A DNA stretch of 10,139 nucleotides from assembly GCA_002432085.1 (NCBI GenBank), contig DJFN01000216.1:9845-19983 (forward strand), given 5' to 3'. Made by a program: the position numbers and the translations under genes. Source of the stretch: Flavobacteriales bacterium UBA5871. Lineage in GTDB: Bacteria > Bacteroidota > Bacteroidia > Flavobacteriales_D > Crocinitomicaceae. The notes under the pieces are model-generated. The model saw nothing but the letters and a program-made list of their open reading frames with translations, had not been told where the DNA came from and did not search any database. Positions 6,045 to 10,139 of this stretch are shown one piece after another (the first letter of the stretch is position 1; every line of letters starts with the position of its first letter).

Positions 6045-6568
6045 TTGAAACAAGAATTAAAGCCGCGATCCGCGACGTGCCGGATTTCCCGAAACCAGGA
6101 ATCATCTTTAAGGATATTACGCCGATAATGCTCGATGCGGACCTTTCGGTAGCGATTACAGATCATCTGTATGAAATGTACCGCGATCAGCAGATCGATA
6201 AAATTGCAGGGATCGAAAGCCGCGGGTTTCTGTTCGGCTACCCGCTGGCAATGCGCCTGGGAATTCCTTTCGTGATGATCCGCAAGGCCGGCAAGCTGCC
6301 TTACCATAAGATCAGCCATTCCTACGATCTGGAATATGGAAGCGCGACTGTGGAAATGCACGTAGATGCTGTTGTAAAAGGAGAGCGGATCCTTATCCAC
6401 GACGATTTGCTTGCAACGGGAGGATCGGCTGCTGCAGCGGCTGAGCTCATCCTGAAATGCGGTGGTGAAATCGCAGGATTCAACTTTCTGGTCGGATTGA
6501 ATTTTCTCCAGGGCGATCAAAAATTGTCAAAGTACACTGAAAATATTACTAATTTAGTCGGCTACTAA
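6041..6568 (+). CDS. apt: Adenine phosphoribosyltransferase
   Basis: Apt joins adenine to PRPP to make AMP and pyrophosphate in the cytoplasm, salvaging adenine, including that released from methylthioadenosine or S-adenosylhomocysteine. The 175-residue length is typical. It opens with the family pattern DVPDFPKPGIIFKDITP (12-28), followed by GIESRGFLFG (57-66), the flexible-loop region RKAGKLPYHK (81-90), and the PRPP-binding loop RILIHDDLLATGGSAAA (116-132) with the acidic pair Asp121-Asp122. ATG 6041 overlaps the TGA of the HhH gene, so translation is probably coupled. It complements mtnA and mtnC in the same window because the first step of methylthioadenosine breakdown frees adenine. No terminator is obvious after the stop. 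Confidence 0.95.
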   Translation: MIETRIKAAIRDVPDFPKPGIIFKDITPIMLDADLSVAITDHLYEMYRDQQIDKIAGIESRGFLFGYPLAMRLGIPFVMIRKAGKLPYHKISHSYDLEYGSATVEMHVDAVVKGERILIHDDLLATGGSAAAAAELILKCGGEIAGFNFLVGLNFLQGDQKLSKYTENITNLVGY

Positions 6569-6623
6569 AATGTAAATCGAAGAACACAGAATACCATTTA
6601 TAGCACCCCAAAAACTGTTAGTT

Positions 6624-7763
6624 ATGAATTTTGAAAAGAATGAGAATCAGCACATGATTGCACAAATGGTGCGTGATTTTGCTGAAAAAGAAATCCTCCC
6701 TTACAGGAACAAGTGGGATAACGAAGAGTATTTTCCGGTGGATACCATGAAAAAAATGGGTGAGCTCGGTTTGCTCGGTATCTACATTCCTGAAGAATAC
6801 GGAGGAAGCGGCTTTTCCTACTTTGAATATGCAACGGCTCTGATGGAGCTGGGCAAGGTTTGCGGTGGCGTCGGTTTGAGCGTTGCAGCACACAATTCCC
6901 TTTGTACGGGTCATATTTACTACCATGGTTCCGAAGAACAAAAGCGCAAATACCTTCCGAAGCTGGCTTCCGGCGAATGGATCGGTGCGTGGGGGCTTAC
7001 CGAGCCGAATACCGGTTCCGATGCCATGCGTATGAAATGTACTGCTGTGCGTGATGGCGATGAGTGGGTGATCAACGGTGCGAAAAACTGGATCACACAC
7101 GGATTGTCGGGCGATGTAGCAGTTGTATTGATCCGCACGGGCGAGCTGCTCGATTCGAACGGCATCACGGCTTTCATTATCGAAAAAGGAACACCTGGAT
7201 TCTCCGCTGTAAAGATCAAAGACAAATTCGGTGTGCGAGCCAGCGAAACGGCCGAGCTGATCTTCGAAAACGTGCGCGTTCCACATGCCAACGTAATCGG
7301 CGAAGTAGGGCAGGGCTTCAAGCAGGCAATGCAGATCCTCGACGGAGGTCGTATTTCCATTGCGGCACTTTCCTGCGGCGTGGCTCGCGGAGCTTACGAA
7401 GCATCCGTGAAATATGCCAAAGAGCGCGAGCAGTTCGGTCAGTCTATCGGAAAATTCCAGGCGATCGCATTCAAGCTGGCAGATATGGCAACCGAAGTGG
7501 AAGCTGCGGAATTGCTGACTTTCCAGGCTGCTTACCGCAAGAACAACAAGCTTGGCATGACAAAAGAAGGAGCTTTCGCGAAGTATTTTGCTTCCGAAGT
7601 GGCGGTGAAATGCGGTAACGAAGCCGTGCAGATCATGGGCGGATACGGTTATACGAAAGAATATCCGGCCGAGAAATACCTGCGCGATGCCAAGCTGATG
7701 ACCATCGGTGAAGGAACTTCGGAAATCCAGAAAGTGGTTATTTCACGAGAGCTTTTGAAGTAA
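6624..7763 (+). CDS. Acyl-CoA dehydrogenase, short-chain type
   Basis: This FAD enzyme oxidises acyl-CoA to trans-2-enoyl-CoA, passing electrons to electron-transfer flavoprotein in beta-oxidation or branched-chain amino-acid breakdown. The 379 residues and three-domain plan are typical: a helical N-terminal domain (about 1-120), a beta domain opening with AWGLTEPNTGSDA (122-134, FAD contact), and a C-terminal helical domain with REQFGQSIGKFQAIAFKLAD. The signature QIMGGYGYTKEYPAEKYLRD is followed by IGEGTSEIQ, where Glu363 is in the place of the catalytic base of the short-chain group. Closest in feel to butyryl-CoA dehydrogenase, but chain-length preference cannot be read reliably. It lies 55 bases after apt with no clear promoter. 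Separate transcription is possible. No terminator is visible before rpsU. Confidence 0.93.
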   Translation: MNFEKNENQHMIAQMVRDFAEKEILPYRNKWDNEEYFPVDTMKKMGELGLLGIYIPEEYGGSGFSYFEYATALMELGKVCGGVGLSVAAHNSLCTGHIYYHGSEEQKRKYLPKLASGEWIGAWGLTEPNTGSDAMRMKCTAVRDGDEWVINGAKNWITHGLSGDVAVVLIRTGELLDSNGITAFIIEKGTPGFSAVKIKDKFGVRASETAELIFENVRVPHANVIGEVGQGFKQAMQILDGGRISIAALSCGVARGAYEASVKYAKEREQFGQSIGKFQAIAFKLADMATEVEAAELLTFQAAYRKNNKLGMTKEGAFAKYFASEVAVKCGNEAVQIMGGYGYTKEYPAEKYLRDAKLMTIGEGTSEIQKVVISRELLK

Positions 7764-7799
7764 AGCGGAGAATCGGCAGAAATTATTTTGAAACAACTA

Positions 7800-7828
7800 T
7801 TGTTGAAAAGAAAAAAATACTATCTTTG
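7800..7828 (+). promoter_or_regulatory. Bacteroidota promoter for rpsU (TTG - N18 - TATCTTTG)
   Basis: TATCTTTG (7821-7828) matches the -7 consensus TAnnTTTG exactly. TTG at 7800-7802 sits 18 bases upstream in the -33 position, and a second TTG at 7803-7805 follows at once. The leader would be about 30 bases. It is A-rich and contains no Shine-Dalgarno sequence before ATG 7864. Confidence 0.8.
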
Positions 7829-7863
7829 CCATCCGTAAAATAAGAATCAAATAAAATTCAGAT

Positions 7864-8055
7864 ATGTTAATTATCCCTGTTAAAGAAGGCGAGAACATCG
7901 AGAGAGCGCTGAAGAAGTACAAGAAGAAGTTCGACAAAACGAACACAATGAAAGAACTGCGTCGTCGCAAGGAATTCGTTAAGCCTTCTGTAATCCTTCG
8001 TCAGGAGAACATCCGTGCCGCTTACGCACAGAAGATGAAGTCCGCCGAGCAATAA
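7864..8055 (+). CDS. rpsU: 30S ribosomal protein bS21
   Basis: bS21 is a small basic protein of the 30S platform, close to the 3' end of 16S rRNA. The 63-residue sequence has the family core: IPVKEGENIERALKKYKKKF (4-23), KELRRRKEFVKPSV (30-43), then a Bacteroidota-type tail with Tyr54 in ENIRAAYAQKMK. From memory of structural work on the Flavobacterium ribosome, this tyrosine, with bS18 and bS6, covers the anti-Shine-Dalgarno bases and explains why these bacteria start translation without a Shine-Dalgarno. In Flavobacterium, rpsU itself has a strong Shine-Dalgarno linked to autoregulation; here the AATAAAATTCAGAT leader has none. It has its own promoter and terminator, so it is a single-gene unit. 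Confidence 0.97.
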   Translation: MLIIPVKEGENIERALKKYKKKFDKTNTMKELRRRKEFVKPSVILRQENIRAAYAQKMKSAEQ

Positions 8056-8077
8056 GGATATTCACATACGATATTCT

Positions 8078-8106
8078 AAAGGAGTCCGATGGGCTCCTTT
8101 TTTATT
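8078..8106 (+). terminator. Rho-independent terminator of rpsU
   Basis: AAAGGAGTCC (8078-8087) pairs with GGGCTCCTTT (8091-8100), with one G-U pair and a GAT loop, followed by a run of T interrupted once by A (TTTATTT). It lies 22 bases after the rpsU stop. The stem resembles the next terminator at 8682-8706. Confidence 0.9.
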
Positions 8107-8174
8107 TCTTTCAAATCCGGGTGCGTTTCCGACAGATGGTTATTTTAGCATCATTAATAATTAACCTCCATACA

Positions 8175-8678
8175 ATGAACCATCTGAAACAACTCCTCTT
8201 TATCTGTATCCTGAACCTGTCCGCACTGAGCTTTGCCCAGGAACGCCTGTCCACCGAAAATTTCCCAAAAAAAGAATCCGAATATGCTGCCAGCGAGCCG
8301 TCTGTTCTGGCTACGATCGACTGGCTGGATGCAACGCCTCTGGGTGAGCAGGAAGAAGAGCGCACAACGCAGCAGGCTTTACTGATCACGTGGCTAACCA
8401 ACTCACCGAGTGTAACGCTCGAGCTGCATGGTTATGTAACGGATCTTTCCGACAAAAACGCCGAGCTGCTGATCATCTTCATGGGCGGCTATACACGTGC
8501 GGTCCTCGCTGATAAAAAAGCCGATGCACTGACCTGTAATCTTGCCGGGGTGAAAAGCGTCGTGAAGTTTTACAAAAACGGCAGCGCCAAGAAAAATAAA
8601 GTCATCGAAAAGCTCGTGGCAATGGATGACCAGGCGCTGGAAGCCTGGGTAAAAGAACAAATGGCAAAAGATAAATAA
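8175..8678 (+). CDS. Secreted protein of unknown function
   Basis: I do not recognise a family. The 167-residue protein starts with a clear signal peptide, MNHLKQLLFICILNLSALSF, with likely cleavage after Ala21 in the 'SFA-QE' pattern common in Bacteroidota; there is no lipobox, so it should be periplasmic or exported rather than a lipoprotein. The mature part (about 146 residues) is mixed and charged, with a predicted strand region around LLIIFMGGYTRAVLADKKAD, one cysteine in DALTCNLAG, and a helical, lysine-rich C-terminus (LEAWVKEQMAKDK). No T9SS signal is present. A GTG at 8121 would extend the frame by 18 codons but would remove the signal peptide from the N-terminus, so ATG 8175 is chosen. 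Terminators lie on both sides, and a weak box TATTTTAG (8141-8148) may drive it alone. Confidence 0.8.
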   Translation: MNHLKQLLFICILNLSALSFAQERLSTENFPKKESEYAASEPSVLATIDWLDATPLGEQEEERTTQQALLITWLTNSPSVTLELHGYVTDLSDKNAELLIIFMGGYTRAVLADKKADALTCNLAGVKSVVKFYKNGSAKKNKVIEKLVAMDDQALEAWVKEQMAKDK

Positions 8679-8681
8679 CGG

Positions 8682-8706
8682 AAAGGAGCTCAAGGGCTCC
8701 CTTTTT
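8682..8706 (+). terminator. Rho-independent terminator of the secreted-protein gene
   Basis: GGAGC (8685-8689) pairs with GCTCC (8696-8700) around TCAAGG, or in a shifted form GAGCT/GGCTC with loop CAAG, followed by CTTTTT. It begins 4 bases after the stop codon at 8676-8678 and ends 38 bases before xerC. Confidence 0.8.
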
Positions 8707-8743
8707 GTTGAAACCAAATCCTCATTGCTCCGTTAAAGAAGTC

Positions 8744-9634
8744 ATGACTTCTTTAAGCCTCACAGATCGTTTTGAGCAATACCTCGTTACCGAGCGCCGT
8801 TTTTCGCAGCACACCTTACTGGCGTATGCGAACGATCTGCTGCAGTTCGTCGAATTTGCCGGTATCGCAGGCGAGCGCGACTGGAAAGAGGTCAATCATC
8901 AGCTCATTCGCGGCTGGATCGTTCATCTGCTTGAGGGAAAGCAAACGGCGCGCACCGTTAACCGTAAACTATCCTGCTTGCGTTCCTTTTTCAAATGGAC
9001 GGTGAAAGAAAGCATCATCGCCGACAGCCCGATGCGAAAGATCCGTGGCCCGAAAACCGAAAAGCGGCTTCCGCAATTCGTTCGGGAGGCCGATCTTGCT
9101 CCCGAACGCATCGATCCGTTGTTTGCGTCCAATTTCGAAGGTCAGCGCGATCGCCTGATGCTGGAAGTCTTCTATCAGACCGGGATTCGTTTGAGCGAGC
9201 TGATCAACCTGCGCGAAGCCAATGTGGTATCGACTCATATTAAAGTGCTGGGAAAACGCAACAAAGAACGTCTGATTCCGATCGGAAGCGATTTGTATGA
9301 GCTCATAAATGCCTATAGAAAGCTGAAACCACAAGGTCCTGACAGCGCGGAAGTATTATTTGTTTCAAAACAGGGAAGAAAGTTGTATCCAACGCTTGTC
9401 TATCGGAAAATAAATACCTACCTTGGAAGTGTAACGAATGTGCAGAAGAAAAGCCCGCACGTCCTCCGGCATACGTTCGCAACGGATATGCTCAACAACG
9501 GTGCGGGACTGGAAACACTGAAAGAGCTGCTCGGGCATGCAAATCTTTCTGCCACCCAGGTCTACACGCACAATTCGTTCGCACAATTAAATTCTATTTA
9601 CTCACAAGCCCATCCCCGTGGGCGCAAAAAATGA
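8744..9634 (+). CDS. xerC: Tyrosine recombinase XerC
   Basis: XerC, with XerD, resolves chromosome dimers at the dif site during cell division. The 296-residue length is typical. The N-terminal SAM-like DNA-binding domain (about 1-90) includes RRFSQHTLLAYANDLLQFVE and NRKLSCLRSFFKW. The catalytic domain has all the active-site residues: Arg149 in YQTGIRLSEL, Lys171 in VLGKRNKER, His239 and Arg242 in PHVLRHTFATDML, His265 in LLGHANLSATQ, and the nucleophile Tyr274 in VYTH. A TTG at 8705 would extend the frame but lies in the terminator tail, so ATG 8744 is used. XerD is the main alternative; the neighbours (rpsU, hpf, tRNA) favour the chromosomal XerC of Bacteroidota. hpf starts 6 bases downstream, so they probably share a transcript. 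Confidence 0.92.
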   Translation: MTSLSLTDRFEQYLVTERRFSQHTLLAYANDLLQFVEFAGIAGERDWKEVNHQLIRGWIVHLLEGKQTARTVNRKLSCLRSFFKWTVKESIIADSPMRKIRGPKTEKRLPQFVREADLAPERIDPLFASNFEGQRDRLMLEVFYQTGIRLSELINLREANVVSTHIKVLGKRNKERLIPIGSDLYELINAYRKLKPQGPDSAEVLFVSKQGRKLYPTLVYRKINTYLGSVTNVQKKSPHVLRHTFATDMLNNGAGLETLKELLGHANLSATQVYTHNSFAQLNSIYSQAHPRGRKK

Positions 9635-9640
9635 ATCGTT

Positions 9641-9937
9641 ATGGACATCAAAGTGCATTCCGTTCATTTCAAAGCCGATCAGAAGCTGATCAACTTTGTA
9701 AATGAGAAAGTGACCAAACTGCAACTTTTCTTTGATCACATCATTGCTGGGGAGGTTTTCCTCCGCCTGGATAAGAGTACGGAAAAAGATAACAAGATTG
9801 CCGAAGTGAAATTACTGATGCCCGGAAAAGAATTATTTGCCAAGAAACAGTGCAAAAGTTTTGAGGAAGCTGCCGACCTGGCAGTGGAAGCACTTCGTAA
9901 ACAGGTAGATAAACACAAATCGAAAGTCGTCAGTTAA
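9641..9937 (+). CDS. hpf: Ribosome hibernation promoting factor, short form (HPF/RaiA family)
   Basis: The 98-residue protein belongs to the HPF/YfiA (RaiA) family, which binds the 30S decoding region in slow growth and inactivates or pairs ribosomes. The pattern is typical: MDIKVHSVHFKADQKLINFV (1-20), DHIIAGEVFLRLDKS, then AEVKLLMPGKELFAKKQCKS and the helix FEEAADLAVEALRKQVDKHK. There is no C-terminal dimerisation domain, so it is the short form and would need a partner to make 100S dimers, or acts as a RaiA-like silencer. It follows xerC by 6 bases, suggesting coupled translation. A strong terminator follows. Ribosomal protein bS21 and a tRNA nearby place it in a translation-linked neighbourhood. 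Confidence 0.93.
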   Translation: MDIKVHSVHFKADQKLINFVNEKVTKLQLFFDHIIAGEVFLRLDKSTEKDNKIAEVKLLMPGKELFAKKQCKSFEEAADLAVEALRKQVDKHKSKVVS

Positions 9938-9956
9938 GACGATCACATAAAACGAA

Positions 9957-9990
9957 AAGAGGGGCAGTCGGATGGCTGCCTTTTTCTTTT
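9957..9990 (+). terminator. Rho-independent terminator after hpf
   Basis: GGCAGTC (9963-9969) pairs with GGCTGCC (9974-9980), with one G-U pair, around GGAT; TTTTTCTTTT follows. It ends the xerC-hpf unit 25 bases after the hpf stop. Confidence 0.9.
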
Positions 9991-10022
9991 CAAAAAAAAG
10001 TAGAAAAAAATCAGCGCCACCC

Positions 10023-10052
10023 TTGTTCGAAAGGATTTCTTTGCTACATTTG
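10023..10052 (+). promoter_or_regulatory. Near-ideal Bacteroidota promoter for the downstream tRNA
   Basis: TTG (10023-10025), then 19 bases, then TACATTTG (10045-10052) fits the -33/-7 consensus and spacing. Transcription would begin around 10057-10059, giving about 50 bases of leader before the tRNA at 10110. It most likely drives the tRNA cluster, and possibly tuf, beyond the window. Confidence 0.85.
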
Positions 10053-10109
10053 CAAACCCAAACGGGAAAAAAGCGAAAGCGTTCTTTCAAATCTTAATAA
10101 AATTTTAGT

Positions 10110-10139
10110 GCCGGTGTAGCTCAGTTGGCTAGAGCAGCT
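10110..10139 (+). tRNA. 5' part of a tRNA, probably tRNA-Thr
   Basis: The first 30 bases are visible: acceptor strand GCCGGTG, then TA, then the D arm GCTC-AGTTGGCTA-GAGC, then AGCT, which begins the anticodon stem. These are standard tRNA parts. The anticodon lies beyond the end, so the amino acid is inferred. The GCCGGTG acceptor end, and the usual place of tRNA-Thr after hpf and before tuf in Bacteroidota, point to threonine. Confidence 0.88.

Noticed and set aside
7064..7618. + strand open frame of 184 codons inside the acyl-CoA dehydrogenase gene
   Set aside because: Arginine- and serine-rich shadow frame of a clear enzyme gene.
8121..8174. GTG-initiated extension of the secreted protein
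   Set aside because: It would bury the signal peptide 18 residues inside the protein and covers the likely promoter region.
8744..9634. XerC gene read as a mobile-element integrase
   Set aside because: No attachment repeats, phage or transfer genes are visible, and the surroundings are conserved housekeeping genes.
1..10139. Search for CRISPR arrays, insertion sequences, defence genes or toxin-antitoxin pairs
   Set aside because: No regularly spaced repeats, transposase motifs or defence domains were seen on either strand.

Overview
The window is a stretch of chromosome from a member of the Bacteroidota, most likely Flavobacteriales; a Fluviicola/Crocinitomicaceae-like source is my guess from the protein flavour. 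The evidence is TAnnTTTG-type promoter boxes, an almost complete lack of Shine-Dalgarno sequences, type IX secretion (T9SS) C-terminal signals, a DUF2851 gene, and the order rpsU - xerC - hpf - tRNA (expected to lead into tuf), which is common in this phylum. Every full-length gene is on the + strand. I see no CRISPR array, insertion sequence, phage gene or obvious island, so the window is mainly core metabolism and translation.

Bases 1-2340: the last 32 codons of a probable T9SS type B cargo protein, a hairpin, then two methionine-salvage genes: mtnC (enolase-phosphatase) and mtnA (methylthioribose-1-phosphate isomerase), each behind its own candidate promoter box. mtnB and mtnD are not here. 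A terminator that can work in both directions closes the block. Bases 2190-2683 hold no intact gene. Next to the terminator, on the - strand, lies a frameshifted remnant of a T9SS type A sorting domain.

Bases 2684-6568: a tightly packed run of DUF2851 protein, a small PspC-domain membrane protein (4-base overlap), an RmlD-like sugar-nucleotide/SDR reductase, a membrane-anchored protein with three helix-hairpin-helix units, and apt (4-base overlap). Apt recycles adenine, including the adenine released when methylthioadenosine is split. It therefore complements mtnA/mtnC, although it is not in their operon.

Bases 6569-8106: a short-chain-type acyl-CoA dehydrogenase, then rpsU (bS21) with a clear Bacteroidota promoter and a strong terminator. 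bS21 carries Tyr54, the residue tied to anti-Shine-Dalgarno occlusion in this phylum, which fits the missing Shine-Dalgarno sequences.

Bases 8107-10139: a small secreted protein of unknown function bracketed by two look-alike terminators, then xerC (chromosome-dimer recombinase) and hpf (ribosome hibernation factor) 6 bases apart, a terminator, a near-ideal promoter, and the first 30 bases of a tRNA, probably tRNA-Thr.

I did not find a convincing new multi-gene system. The points most worth a second look are the likely leaderless start and competing repeats at mtnC, the T9SS gene fossil, the uncharacterised secreted gene between rpsU and xerC, and the DUF2851/PspC and HhH/apt couplings.
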